Under the pieces are notes generated by a model. It searched no databases, had not been told where the DNA came from, and was given only the letters and a program-made list of their open reading frames with translations. From Pseudomonas sp. FP198 (GTDB lineage: Bacteria; Pseudomonadota; Gammaproteobacteria; Pseudomonadales; Pseudomonadaceae), in the NCBI RefSeq assembly GCF_030687895.1, contig NZ_CP117452.1:5571001-5635000 (forward strand): DNA of 64,000 bases, read 5' to 3'. This document shows, in pieces, positions 18,287 through 27,834 of the stretch (its first letter is position 1; every line of letters starts with the position of its first letter). A program made the translations under genes and the position numbers.

Positions 18287-19050
18287 TGCTGGCGACCGGT
18301 GCGCATCGCAGCCCGCAATTCCTCCCGGGTGAAGTGAAGCCCTTGTTCGGCCCCCAGTGCCAGGGCGGAGTCAATGAAAGCGTCCAGCTCATGCAAGTTC
18401 TGCAAGGTTCGCGCGAGATGAGGATCGGTTTCCACGCGCTGCTGAAAACGGACAAAGTCGCTTGGCCCGACGCCCGCGGCGGGTGTGGTGGGTAGCCCAT
18501 CGGCAATCTGCTGGGCCAGCCACGGCCCTGGGCGACAATCGAGCACCAGGTGAACCCGCGAATGAGCACTTCGATTCACAACGCGATGGGGCCGCGCCAG
18601 GTCGAGAAACCAGCACTCGCCGGCCGCCATCGGAATAATGTGTCCATCCAGGAAAAAAACCACGTCAGGTGGGCTGAGCAGCGGCACGTGCAGGCGCAGA
18701 TCAGCATCCGGCCCGCCCAGATCATAGTCGCGATGCTCGTGGATGCGCCCACCGGGGCCCAACCGCAGCAGCCGGGCCGAGACAATCTCCAGGGGCCAGT
18801 CATGCAATGCCTCTTGCCAGCGACTGTCCGCTGTCCAAGGCGCGCGATGCACGGGCTGACCGTGCCCGGGCGACAGTTCGGTAACGGCATCGGCCGCCGA
18901 TATCAGCGCCACGCCGCTCCAGTCGCCGCTGTGATAGGCACTGTTGAAGTGCCCCTGCCAACGTGCGTCGTCAATGGCCGCCAGTGCGTGCAACAGCAAC
19001 GGCAGGTTCACCGCCACCGGCAGCCGGGAAAACGCCGGGCGCGTCATCAT
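18262..19050 (-). CDS. Aspartyl/asparaginyl beta-hydroxylase-like dioxygenase
   Basis: The 262-residue protein has the cupin-type Fe(II)/2-oxoglutarate core of the Asp/Asn beta-hydroxylase family. It shows LLRLGPGGRIHEHRDYDLGG (metal-binding His and the Asp of the DYD segment), LHVPL, and ARPHRVVNRS with the second metal His and 2OG-binding Arg. The C-terminal ~80 residues (from about FVRFQQRVETD) are alpha-helical and lie beyond the catalytic domain. It could hydroxylate Asp/Asn in a protein or a small molecule. It lies 12 nt after the TolC-like gene and overlaps the sulfotransferase gene. No EGF-like hydroxylation site is evident in the giant protein. Confidence 0.85.
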   Translation of the reverse strand: MMTRPAFSRLPVAVNLPLLLHALAAIDDARWQGHFNSAYHSGDWSGVALISAADAVTELSPGHGQPVHRAPWTADSRWQEALHDWPLEIVSARLLRLGPGGRIHEHRDYDLGGPDADLRLHVPLLSPPDVVFFLDGHIIPMAAGECWFLDLARPHRVVNRSAHSRVHLVLDCRPGPWLAQQIADGLPTTPAAGVGPSDFVRFQQRVETDPHLARTLQNLHELDAFIDSALALGAEQGLHFTREELRAAMRTGRQQWRNQWKT

Positions 19051-19062
19051 GGTTGCGCCCGG

Positions 19063-20577
19063 TTATTGAGTCACCGTGGCAGGCTTCGGCAGCGTGATAT
19101 CACCCTGGGCCCAGGCCGCTTCGCGGTTGGCCAGCGCCGTGGCAATCGACTGGACCTCGGTCGATTGCACTTCGTTCGGCAGTGGATCGAGGCCGGCGCT
19201 GGCAAAGATCTGCCCGTAGGCGTTGCGCAAGTCGGCATAAGCCAAGTCCCGACGCAGGTCGGCCTGCAAGGTGTTCAGTTCACCCTGGATCAGGTCCAAC
19301 TCGCCAATGCCGGCAGCCTGGTGACGGCTACGCAATTGACCGACAATCTGCCCATCGATGTCCGACAGTTGCTGGCTGGTCTTGAACTGGCGCAGGGCTT
19401 CACGATAGTTGGCATTGGCCACGTATAGCTGCGCCAGCACGGCGATTGACATCGCCTGACGCCGTGCCGACGCCACTTCTTCACCGGCCTTGGCCACGTC
19501 GATGGCCGCCGGGGCGGAGATCACGTTGAACAGGTTCCAGGTGACTTTCACGCCATAGTCGGCCCAGCCTTGTTCCACCAAAAACGAGTTGCTGTCGTAG
19601 TGCCCGCCGGCGGAAAACTCCAGCCCCGGCAGCAGGCGCAACATGGCCTTGCGGGTTTCGGCAGCGGTGATGCGAGTCTGGTAATCCTGCTCGCGCAATT
19701 CCGGACGACTGGCCAGGGCTTCCTGTTCGAGACGGGCCAGGTCGACCTTGAGTTCCGGGATGGTGTATTCATCCTGGGTCGCCAGGGTCAGCTCGGTGCC
19801 CAGGGGCAAGTTGATCAGCGTCGCCAGTTCGGTCTTGGCCAGGGACAGCGCCCGGCGTTGCTCTTCCAGTTGGCGGGTGGCCTGGATCAGCGAACGCTGG
19901 TAACCCAGGGCTTGCACCGGGTCGCCGATGCGCTGTTCACTCATGCTCTGGCTGTTGTCACGTGCCGCCTCGACCCGGACCACCAGGCTGTCGATCTGCT
20001 TGAGCAGGCGCTCGGCGGCCATGGCGCGCCAGTAGGCTGAACGCACGTCCTGGACGATGGTGTTGATCACCTTGCGCCGACGTTCCTGCACGATCAGCCG
20101 CTGGTCCCCGGCTTGCTTGGCACTGATGTAGCTGACACCGAAATCGAGCACGTTCCAGACCATGGTCAGGTCCGCCACTTCGCGGTCACGGTCTTGGGAG
20201 GTCGACGGCTCCAGGGACTGGGTACCGGTTTCCACGCTCTGGCTGCTGGAGGCACTGACGTTGTTACGGCCCACGTACCCGGCGTCCAGGGCCATGCGCG
20301 GCAGCATGTCGAAACTGGCCAGGTCCAGCTGACGCTTGGCCAGGGCTTCCTCCATGATCTTCAAGCGACCTTCGAGGTTGTACTTCACCGCCCGAGCCAT
20401 GGCCTGGTGCAGGGTCAGTGGGCCGCTCAGCGGCTCCTGGTCCTTGTACATGTTCTGCAGGTCGGTTCGAGCACGCTGTTCGCTGACGCTACGCTCGATC
20501 GGATCGCTGGTGACCGCACATCCACTCACCACCAACGCCAGCACACTCATACCGAATAACTTCTGACTTCTGTTCAT
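19063..20577 (-). CDS. TolC-like outer-membrane efflux lipoprotein
   Basis: This 504-residue outer-membrane factor has a lipobox signal (VLALVVSGC, Cys20), so it is lipid-anchored. Two related halves with long Ala/Gln/Arg-rich helices are typical of the TolC trimer: LTLHQAMARAVKYNLEGRLK starts the first helix, and ASRPELREQDYQTRITAAET opens the second repeat. It lies 39 nt downstream of the giant-protein gene and 12 nt upstream of the beta-hydroxylase gene. The context suggests the exit channel for the giant protein, working with the adaptors encoded at 29.8-34.0 kb. It is distinct from LapE, the TolC of the Lap system in this window. Confidence 0.88.
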   Translation of the reverse strand: MNRSQKLFGMSVLALVVSGCAVTSDPIERSVSEQRARTDLQNMYKDQEPLSGPLTLHQAMARAVKYNLEGRLKIMEEALAKRQLDLASFDMLPRMALDAGYVGRNNVSASSSQSVETGTQSLEPSTSQDRDREVADLTMVWNVLDFGVSYISAKQAGDQRLIVQERRRKVINTIVQDVRSAYWRAMAAERLLKQIDSLVVRVEAARDNSQSMSEQRIGDPVQALGYQRSLIQATRQLEEQRRALSLAKTELATLINLPLGTELTLATQDEYTIPELKVDLARLEQEALASRPELREQDYQTRITAAETRKAMLRLLPGLEFSAGGHYDSNSFLVEQGWADYGVKVTWNLFNVISAPAAIDVAKAGEEVASARRQAMSIAVLAQLYVANANYREALRQFKTSQQLSDIDGQIVGQLRSRHQAAGIGELDLIQGELNTLQADLRRDLAYADLRNAYGQIFASAGLDPLPNEVQSTEVQSIATALANREAAWAQGDITLPKPATVTQ

Positions 20578-20616
20578 TCCCTGGATTGCCCCTGGCTGCC
20601 CAAATATTTTTAGAAT

Positions 20617-23600
20617 TCAGGCCTGCACTTGGCTGATGCCGACCTGTCGTAACGCGGTTGCCAGGCTGTCGACCTGATGTTGTTCAGTGTCCTTGAGCTG
20701 TTGCAGTTGCTGACCCAGGGTGGGCGCCCCGAACACCCCGCGCACCCCTTGGGACACATCGCCGCCCTGCATCGACTGGCTGCCGAAGGCCTCCATCGAT
20801 TCGCCCTCGGACGCGGAGTCCTGGCCGAACAGGGTTGAAAGCGTACTGCTGCCGAACACCCCGCCATCGCCCCCACCAAAGCCCAGGAACCCCTGGCCGC
20901 TACCGTCGCCGGCGGCGTCAGTGCTGAACACCTGGGCGATATAGCTCGGCGCCAAGGCGCCATGGTTGATGAAAATATCCCCGATCGGCCGCAGGCCCCC
21001 ACCCACGTCCCGCTGCTCGAACAGCGGCGGGAAGCCCAGCGGCGAACCCAGGTTGCCGGTCGGCGGGGTAAAGACGATCGGTTGCAGCGGCACCTCGGAC
21101 GGCGGGATCACCGTGACCGGGTCGGACGTCAGGAACTCCGGTGGCGGCCTCACGTCGTTGGGCACCACGGTGTCGATCGCATAGTTGTTGGACACCGCCA
21201 CGCTGGCCCCGGCGTTGCCCGTCAGGTCGCTGACGTTGCTGGTGTCCAGGGCGATGAAGTTGCTCGGGTCGGTGAGGTTCACCGTTGGCGTGAATGTCGC
21301 CGTCCAGGTCTTGCCGCCGTCGCTGGTGGTCAGGTTGGCCAGTTCACCGTTGGTGACGCTGAGGTCCGACAGGTCGAAATCCGTCACCGCTTCGCTGAAG
21401 GTGAAGGTCACTTGGGTCGTCTCGCCCACCGTCAGGTCCGGATCGGCGACGACGATGGTCGCCGTCGGCCGGGTGGCGTCGAGTGCATAGTTGCTGGAAA
21501 TCGCGATGCCCACCCCGGCGTTGCCGGCCAGGTCCTGCACAGTGCTGGCGTCGAGCAGAATCAGGTTGGTGGCATCGTTGACGCCCGCAGTTGGCGTCAG
21601 TGTTGCCGTCCAGGTCAGGCCGCCGTTACTGCTGGCGAGGTTGGACAACACGCCATTGGCGACGCTGAGGTCCGACAAGTCGAAACCGGACACCGCCTCG
21701 CTGAAGCTGATGGTCACGGTGGTGCTCTGGCCAATGCCCAAGGTGGTATCGCCGACGGTGATGGTCGCGCCTGGACGAACCGTGTCGATCGCGTAGTTGT
21801 TGGAGTTCACCACGTCGACACCACTGTTGCCCGAGGCGTTGACCACGCCGCTGGTGTCCAGGCTGATCAGGTTGCTGGTGTCGGTGATGCTGGTGGTCGG
21901 GGTGAAGGTGGCCGTCCAGGTGACGCCGCCGTCGGAAGAGGAAACGTTGCTCAGCGTGCCGTTGCTGATGGTCAGGTCGCTGTTGTCGAAACCGCTGACC
22001 GCTTCCGAGAAGGTGATGGTGACCTGCGAGGTTTCCCCTATCCGCAGCGCACTGTCGGCCACCACGATGGTGGCCGTCGGGACGCGTGTCTCGACCGCAT
22101 AGTTGGCCGAATCGGTCGTGCCTGTCCCGATGTTGCCGGCCGCATCGCTCACACCGGTATTGTCCAGGGTGATCAGGTTGCTGGCGTCGGTCACGCCCAG
22201 GGTCGGCGTGAACGTCGCGGTCCAGGTCAGGCCGCCGTCGCTGCTGCTGACGGCACTCAGGGTGCCGTTGGCCACGCTCAGGTCAGCGTTGCTGAAACCC
22301 GTCACCGCCTCGCTGAAGGTGATGGTCACCTGGGCGGTTTCGCCCGGTTTCAACACCGAATCGCTCAGCACGATGGTGGCGGTCGGACGCTGGCTATCGA
22401 CGCTGTAGCTGTTCGAATCGGTGGTGCCGCTGCCGGCGTTGCCCGCCAGGTCGGCGACGCCGCCGTTGGCGAGAGTGATGAGATTGCTGGTGTCGGTGAT
22501 GCCAGCAGCAGGCGTGAAGGTCGCGGTCCAGGTGATGCCGCCGTCGCTGCTGCTCAGCCCGCTGAGCGTACCGTTGGCGACGCTCAGGTCGGCGTCGGTG
22601 AAGCCCGTCACGGCCTCATTGAAGGTGATGGTCACCAGCGAAGTCTCGCCGGCGGCAATGGCGGTGTCGGCCACGACGATGGTCGCGGTCGGACGCACCG
22701 TGTCGACCGCGTAGTTGTTCGAGTCGGTAGTGCCCACACCGGCATTGCCCGCGCCGTTGATCAAGCCAGTGTTGTCCAGGGTAATGACGTTGCTGGTATC
22801 GGAAATGCTCGCGCTCGGCGTGAACGTGGCCGTCCAGGTGACGCCGCCGTCGGTGCTGCTCATGGTGCTCAGGCTGCCGTTGCTGACGGTCAGGTCCGCA
22901 TTGTCGAACCCGCTGACCGCCGAGTTGAAGGTCACGGTGACCACGGTGGTTTCACCGATGCTCAGGGACGAATCGGCCACCACCACGGTCGCCGTCGGCA
23001 CGTTGGTGTCGATGGCGTAGTTGTTGGAACTGGTCGTGCCGGTGCCGGTGTTGCCCGCCCCATCGTTGATCCCGGTGTTGTTCAGGACAATGAGGTTGGA
23101 GACGTCGGTGACCCCGAGGCTGGGCGTGAGCGTCGCGGTCCAGGTGATGCCGCCATCGCTGCTGCTGACCGCACTCAGCGTGCCGTTGGCTACGCTCAGG
23201 TCCGAATTGTCGAAACCTGTGACCGCCTCGCTGAAGGTAATGGTCACCAGCGACGTTTCGCCGACGCTCAGCGCCGTGTCGGCCACCACGATGGTAGCGG
23301 TCGGACGCTGGGTATCGACGGCGTAGTTGTTGGAGTCGGTGGTGCCGCTGCCGGTATTGCCCGCGCCGTCCACCACCCCCGTGTTATTGAGGGTGATCAG
23401 GTTGGAGGCATCGCTGACGCCCGCGCTCGGCGTAAAAATCGCGGTGTAGGTAATGTTGTCGCTGGTGCTCAGGCCGCTCAGGCTGCCGTTGGTGACACTC
23501 AGGTCTGCCAGGGTGAAACCGGTCACCGCCTCGCTGAAGGTGATGGTCACCACCGAGGTTTCGCCCACGGCGATGGCCGTGTCGGCGACCACGACGGTGG

Positions 23601-26600
23601 CGGTCGGACGCGCGGTGTCGACGGCGTAGTTGTTGGAATCGGTGGTGCCGCTGCCGGCATTGCCTGCCGCGTCGCTCACGCCGGTGTTATCCAGGGTGAT
23701 GAGGTTGCTGGTGTCGCTGGTGCTGGCGCTTGGCGTGAGCGTCCCGGTCCAGGTAATGCCGCCGTCGCCGCTGCTCAGGCCGGTGACCGTGCCGTTGGCG
23801 ACCGTCAGGTCGGCGGTGGTAAAGCCGGCCACCGCCTCGTTGAAGGTGATGGTCACCAGGGAGGTTTCGCCGACGCTCAGGGAGGTGTCGCTCACGACGA
23901 TACTGGCGGTTGGGCGCTGTGTGTCGACGGCGTAGTTGTTGGAACTGGTGGTGCCGCTGCCGGCGTTCCCGGCCGCGTCCGCCACACCGGTATTGGCCAG
24001 GATGACCAGGTTGGTGGCATCGCTGATGCTGGCGTTCGGGGTGAGCGTCGCGGTCCAGGTGATGCCGCCGTCACCGCTGCTCAGACCGCTCAAGGAGCCG
24101 TTGGCCACGGTCATGTCCGCCAGGGTGAAACCCGTGACGGCCTCGCTGAAGGTGATCGTGACCAGGGACGTTTGGCCGATGTTCAGCGCGTTATCGGCCA
24201 CCACGATGGTGGCGGTCGGACGCAACGTGTCGACGGCGTAATTGTTGGAGTCGGTGGTCCCGCTGCCGGCGTTGCCGGACAAGTCGGCAATGCCGGTGTT
24301 ATCCAGGGTGATCAGGTTGCTGGTGTCGCTGACGCTGGCACTGGGTGTGAGCGTCCCGGTCCAAGTGATACCACCGTCGCTGCTGCTCAGGCCGGTGACC
24401 GTGCCATTGGCGACCGTCAGGTCGGCGGTGGTGAAACCACTCACGGCCTCGGTGAAGGTGATGGTCACCACGGAGGTTTCACCGATGCGCAGCGCGGTGT
24501 CAGACACCACGATGGTGGCCGTCGGGCGTTGCGTGTCAATGGCGTAGTTGTTGGAGTTGGTCGTTCCCACGCCGGCGTTGCCATTGAGGTCCGCCACGCC
24601 CGTGTTGTTCAGGACAATGAGATTGGAGGTATCGGTGACAGTCGCATCCGGCGTCAGCGTGGCCGTCCAGGTGATGCCGCCGTCGCTGGTGCTCAGGCCG
24701 CTGATCGAGCCGTTGGCGACGGTCAGGTCGGCCGTGGTGAAGCCGGAGACGGCCTCGGAGAACGTGATGGTGACCGTCGAGGTCTCGCCAATCCTGAGGG
24801 CCGTGTCACTCACCACGATGGACGCCGTAGGCGCCACGGTGTCGTTGACGATGTAATTGTTCGAATCGGTGGTGCCCACCCCGGCGTTGCCGGCCAGGTC
24901 GGCCACGCCGGTGTTGTTCAGGGTGATGATGTTGGTGGTGTCGGCGATGTTGCTGGCCGCGGTCAACGTACCGGTCCAGGTGATGCCACCGTTGCTGCTG
25001 GTCAAGGTGCCGACGGTGCCGTTCTGCACCGTCAGGTCCGCTGCGGTGAGGCCGGTCACGGCTTCGGAGAAGGTGATGGTCACCGTCGACGTGCCACCGG
25101 AGTTCAGGTTGGTATTGGTCACCACGACGGTCGCGGTGGGCGGCGTCTCGTCCGGCACATAGTTGGTGTTGATGGTGCCGCCATCGCCGTAGACGTTGGC
25201 CACCGACGCTGGCGAAACACCTGCGGTGCCCGCGCTCGTCCCACCTACGCCGCTGCCGCCGACGTTACCGGCCAGGGCGGCGAAGTTGGCGGCAGTGATC
25301 AGGATCGAGCCTTTGTTCCAGATGGCACCGACACCGACACCGCCCGCGCCACCTGCCTGGAGATAGCTACCGCCCGCCCCGCCGCCACCACCGCCACCGC
25401 CGGCGCCGACGTTGTTGGAAATGGTCGAGTTGCCGATGATCCGCAGGGTCGCGCCGGTATCGTTGTAGATCCCGCCCACCGCGCCACCGCCGTCGCCGCC
25501 GAAGTTGTCGTACCCGTCACCGCCGCCGCCACCGCCAATGGACAAGCCACCGCTGGAGGCCGTGCCGCCGGCCGAACCGGTGCTGTATCCCGGGTAAGCC
25601 GCACCGCCGGCGCCACCCATGGTGGAACCGCCACGCCCGCCAATGTTGAAGAAGCCACCACCCGCGCCGCCCTGCCCGGCCGAGCCATTGGAACCCGTGG
25701 CGTTGAGCGTGTCGCCGCCCTTGCCGCCGATACCGCTTCCGACCGCACCACCGCCACCACCGCCGCCACCGGCGTAATTCGGTGTCACTCCGCCGCCGCC
25801 ACCACCGCCCGAAGCGGCGTTCGCGGTGACCGTAACGTTGCGCAGGGTCAAGGTGCCGGCGTTGTAGATGCCGCCGCCCTGGGACACCAGCGCATCGTCG
25901 CCGCCATTACCACCGTTGCCTGCCACCATGCCCCGGGTGATCACCAGGCCATCGAGGGTGGCCGTGGTGCCGGACGTCACTTGCATGATCTGGGTGCGGT
26001 TCTGGCCGTCGAGGGTCACGTCGGCGACGTTGTCATTGTTCAGGTCACCATCGATGGTGACGTTCCTGTTGACCACCAGCACCTGGGTCAGGGCGACGGT
26101 CATGCTGGTATTGAACGTGACAATGTCGCCGCTCTGCGCGGACGCCAGGGCGGCGCGCAGGGAGCCCACGCCGCTATTGAGGTTGTTGGTGGCGGTCCAG
26201 GTGGCCAGGCCCCACTGGTATTCGCTCATGGCATTGGCCGAGAGCACGTTGGCGCTTTCGATGGTGCCGGTGGCGATTTCCAGGTTCCAGTCGCCACCCA
26301 GGCCGGTGCGGTCGTTGGACGCCGCCACATCGCGGCCGGTCAACTGCGCCAATGAATCCACCAGGCTCAAACCACGCTCGCCTTCGGCGGTGTAGCAGCC
26401 ATAGATCAGGATATCGCCGCCAGCGTTCATGTCCTGGCCGATCTGCGCCAGCACTTCGCTGCGGGCCTGGACGTTATCCGCCGACAGGTAGCTGTTGCCC
26501 AGCCACAAATCACCGGCGTTGCCGTGGGCGATGATCTGCACCGAGCTGACGCCCTGGTGGGTGTCCAGGTAATCGGCGATCTGCTGCAAGCCGTCCTTGG

Positions 26601-26937
26601 TGGTGTCCAGCTGCACGACCTGGGTACCGGGCGCCACGCCTTCGAGCAGGCTGGCGGAATCCTTGACCCGGGAATCGACAAACACCACGGATTTGCCCGG
26701 CACGGCGGCCTGGGTGGCATCGACCTGGCCCTGGGGCGCATGGGTGTCGGTCGGCTGGTCCGCCGTTGGCGTCTTGGCCGCCTCGGCAGTGGGCTGGGCG
26801 TCCGGCTGCGCGGCATCGGCCACGGTGGCCGCCACCGCGCCGTCGAACAGCATTCGCGGCTCCAGGGACATCATCATTGGCGATGCCAGGGCCTGTGTGC
26901 CCTCGGTTACCCGCGATTTGCCTTTGCTCCACCACAT
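20617..26937 (-). CDS. Giant LEPR-motif/DUF4347-like surface protein with 13 Ig-like repeats
   Basis: About 2,106 residues. The N-terminus is basic with Trp and then SLEPRMLFDGA (residues 24-34), the LEPR motif seen at the start of many giant secreted proteins; no classical Sec signal peptide is visible. Residues ~82-245 are DUF4347-like, with IIAHGNAG (His138) and LIYGCYTAEGERG (Cys181) resembling the His/Cys dyad of caspase-fold peptidases. Residues ~250-590 look like a right-handed beta-helix (NVTIDGD, GGGIYNAGTLTLRNVTV) interrupted by long poly-Gly tracts. Thirteen ~102-residue Ig-like repeats follow (~595-1921), then a 185-residue Pro/Gly/Ser-rich tail without RTX repeats. ATG 26937 has AGGTGA 5 nt upstream; a GTG at 26946 lacks one. 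Probable export: the TolC, adaptor and M50 genes nearby (inference). Confidence 0.87.
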   Translation of the reverse strand: MWWSKGKSRVTEGTQALASPMMMSLEPRMLFDGAVAATVADAAQPDAQPTAEAAKTPTADQPTDTHAPQGQVDATQAAVPGKSVVFVDSRVKDSASLLEGVAPGTQVVQLDTTKDGLQQIADYLDTHQGVSSVQIIAHGNAGDLWLGNSYLSADNVQARSEVLAQIGQDMNAGGDILIYGCYTAEGERGLSLVDSLAQLTGRDVAASNDRTGLGGDWNLEIATGTIESANVLSANAMSEYQWGLATWTATNNLNSGVGSLRAALASAQSGDIVTFNTSMTVALTQVLVVNRNVTIDGDLNNDNVADVTLDGQNRTQIMQVTSGTTATLDGLVITRGMVAGNGGNGGDDALVSQGGGIYNAGTLTLRNVTVTANAASGGGGGGGVTPNYAGGGGGGGGAVGSGIGGKGGDTLNATGSNGSAGQGGAGGGFFNIGGRGGSTMGGAGGAAYPGYSTGSAGGTASSGGLSIGGGGGGDGYDNFGGDGGGAVGGIYNDTGATLRIIGNSTISNNVGAGGGGGGGGAGGSYLQAGGAGGVGVGAIWNKGSILITAANFAALAGNVGGSGVGGTSAGTAGVSPASVANVYGDGGTINTNYVPDETPPTATVVVTNTNLNSGGTSTVTITFSEAVTGLTAADLTVQNGTVGTLTSSNGGITWTGTLTAASNIADTTNIITLNNTGVADLAGNAGVGTTDSNNYIVNDTVAPTASIVVSDTALRIGETSTVTITFSEAVSGFTTADLTVANGSISGLSTSDGGITWTATLTPDATVTDTSNLIVLNNTGVADLNGNAGVGTTNSNNYAIDTQRPTATIVVSDTALRIGETSVVTITFTEAVSGFTTADLTVANGTVTGLSSSDGGITWTGTLTPSASVSDTSNLITLDNTGIADLSGNAGSGTTDSNNYAVDTLRPTATIVVADNALNIGQTSLVTITFSEAVTGFTLADMTVANGSLSGLSSGDGGITWTATLTPNASISDATNLVILANTGVADAAGNAGSGTTSSNNYAVDTQRPTASIVVSDTSLSVGETSLVTITFNEAVAGFTTADLTVANGTVTGLSSGDGGITWTGTLTPSASTSDTSNLITLDNTGVSDAAGNAGSGTTDSNNYAVDTARPTATVVVADTAIAVGETSVVTITFSEAVTGFTLADLSVTNGSLSGLSTSDNITYTAIFTPSAGVSDASNLITLNNTGVVDGAGNTGSGTTDSNNYAVDTQRPTATIVVADTALSVGETSLVTITFSEAVTGFDNSDLSVANGTLSAVSSSDGGITWTATLTPSLGVTDVSNLIVLNNTGINDGAGNTGTGTTSSNNYAIDTNVPTATVVVADSSLSIGETTVVTVTFNSAVSGFDNADLTVSNGSLSTMSSTDGGVTWTATFTPSASISDTSNVITLDNTGLINGAGNAGVGTTDSNNYAVDTVRPTATIVVADTAIAAGETSLVTITFNEAVTGFTDADLSVANGTLSGLSSSDGGITWTATFTPAAGITDTSNLITLANGGVADLAGNAGSGTTDSNSYSVDSQRPTATIVLSDSVLKPGETAQVTITFSEAVTGFSNADLSVANGTLSAVSSSDGGLTWTATFTPTLGVTDASNLITLDNTGVSDAAGNIGTGTTDSANYAVETRVPTATIVVADSALRIGETSQVTITFSEAVSGFDNSDLTISNGTLSNVSSSDGGVTWTATFTPTTSITDTSNLISLDTSGVVNASGNSGVDVVNSNNYAIDTVRPGATITVGDTTLGIGQSTTVTISFSEAVSGFDLSDLSVANGVLSNLASSNGGLTWTATLTPTAGVNDATNLILLDASTVQDLAGNAGVGIAISSNYALDATRPTATIVVADPDLTVGETTQVTFTFSEAVTDFDLSDLSVTNGELANLTTSDGGKTWTATFTPTVNLTDPSNFIALDTSNVSDLTGNAGASVAVSNNYAIDTVVPNDVRPPPEFLTSDPVTVIPPSEVPLQPIVFTPPTGNLGSPLGFPPLFEQRDVGGGLRPIGDIFINHGALAPSYIAQVFSTDAAGDGSGQGFLGFGGGDGGVFGSSTLSTLFGQDSASEGESMEAFGSQSMQGGDVSQGVRGVFGAPTLGQQLQQLKDTEQHQVDSLATALRQVGISQVQA
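21178..25155 (-). repeat. Thirteen tandem ~306-bp repeats encoding Ig-like domains
   Basis: Units of 306 bp (102 codons; one 303, one 309) each encode a domain beginning near RPTATIVVxD and containing GETSxVTITFSEAV, GGITWTATxTP and TGVxDxAGNxGxGTTxSNNYAVDT. The pattern fits bacterial Ig-like (Big_12-type) folds. Units are diverged but clearly homologous, unlike the near-identical lapA repeats. Confidence 0.9.
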
Positions 26938-26975
26938 GACGATCACCTGGACTCGAACTTTCTGAAACGCAAATG

Positions 26976-27002
26976 AAAAAAACCGCAGTCAGCTGACGGC
27001 GG
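26976..27002 (-). terminator. Candidate intra-operon terminator/attenuator before the giant-protein gene
   Basis: On the minus strand, CCGCCGTC pairs with GACTGCGG (one mismatch) around loop AGCT, followed directly by seven T. The stem overlaps the stop codon of the upstream sulfotransferase gene, and the T run ends 39 nt before the ATG of the giant gene. It could reduce read-through. Confidence 0.5.
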
Positions 27003-27834
27003 CGTCGGTTTTCATACGAATGACATTGGCGGCGCTTGCTGACCCATCGCGCCAGAACGACAACTCGGCATACTTTTCAAACAGATCCGGCGGCAACAAG
27101 GTCCGCCGGGCTTGCGGCGCGACCTTGGGCTTGACCTTATGCAGGCCGGCCACGCCCAGGGCCTGGTCGAAGGCCGGTGCGTCGTAGGTCAAGTGATTGA
27201 AATCGTGTTCGAACCAGGGCTCGCCGATGAATTCGTACACCAGGCGCATCACTCGCTCCGGGGCCTGGCTCAACAAATCGTAGTCAACGATCAGCAGCGA
27301 CTCGGCGTTCTCGCCGTAATAGGCCTCTTTGAGCGCCGTCCAGGCGAACCCCACCAGGCGGTTGCGCTGGGCCAGGGTTTCACAGCGGCTGTAGACGGTG
27401 TTGCGCTCATCATCGTCATTGAACAGCTTGGTGTTCTCGAACGGGTTGGCGCGGTAGAGCCGCTCCAGGCTGTCCAGCACCCAAGCCACGTTGCGCACGC
27501 AAGCGATGGTCTTGGCTTGGGGGAACAGGTCCTGCAGGGCTGGCAGGCGGGCACACCATTGGCGATTGGTGTCGAAGATGACTGGCTTGTCGGCTTTGTC
27601 GGCGTAGTAGGAATCGAAGAGGCCGCGCAAGAGGCGGCGGCGCAGGTCGGTGTCGATCACCGAGCCGAACTCGCTGCCGGCGCTGCATTGCTGCAGGACG
27701 CTGCTGAACAGCGTACCGACGGGACTGGTCATGCCGGCATGAAAGCGCGGGTTCTGCAACAAAATGGCAGAGAGCAGGGTCGAGCCAGAGCGCGGCAAAC
27801 CGGAAATAAAGTGAAACTGCGGCAATCCATTCAC
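26989..27834 (-). CDS. Sulfotransferase family protein (first gene of the giant-protein operon)
   Basis: This 281-residue PAPS-dependent sulfotransferase opens with the 5'-phosphosulfate loop, FHFISGLPRSGSTLLSAIL at residues 7-25. The 3'-phosphate segment is AKTIACVRNVAWVLDSLER. It contains FDTNRQWCARLPALQ and a C-terminal half typical of the Sulfotransfer_3 group, so it belongs to a different subgroup from the one at 17333. No signal peptide, so cytoplasmic. The start is a GTG at 27834 with a weak ribosome site. It precedes the giant gene by 51 nt and a hairpin with a T run sits in that gap. Likely role: sulfating the giant protein before or during export (inference). Confidence 0.85.
   Translation of the reverse strand: MNGLPQFHFISGLPRSGSTLLSAILLQNPRFHAGMTSPVGTLFSSVLQQCSAGSEFGSVIDTDLRRRLLRGLFDSYYADKADKPVIFDTNRQWCARLPALQDLFPQAKTIACVRNVAWVLDSLERLYRANPFENTKLFNDDDERNTVYSRCETLAQRNRLVGFAWTALKEAYYGENAESLLIVDYDLLSQAPERVMRLVYEFIGEPWFEHDFNHLTYDAPAFDQALGVAGLHKVKPKVAPQARRTLLPPDLFEKYAELSFWRDGSASAANVIRMKTDAAVS

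Noticed and set aside
20962..26355. 1,797-codon open frame antisense to the giant repeat protein
   Set aside because: It mirrors the 306-bp repeats, is rich in His/Arg/Gly/Val, has no recognisable domain, and the opposite strand encodes clear Ig-like domains.
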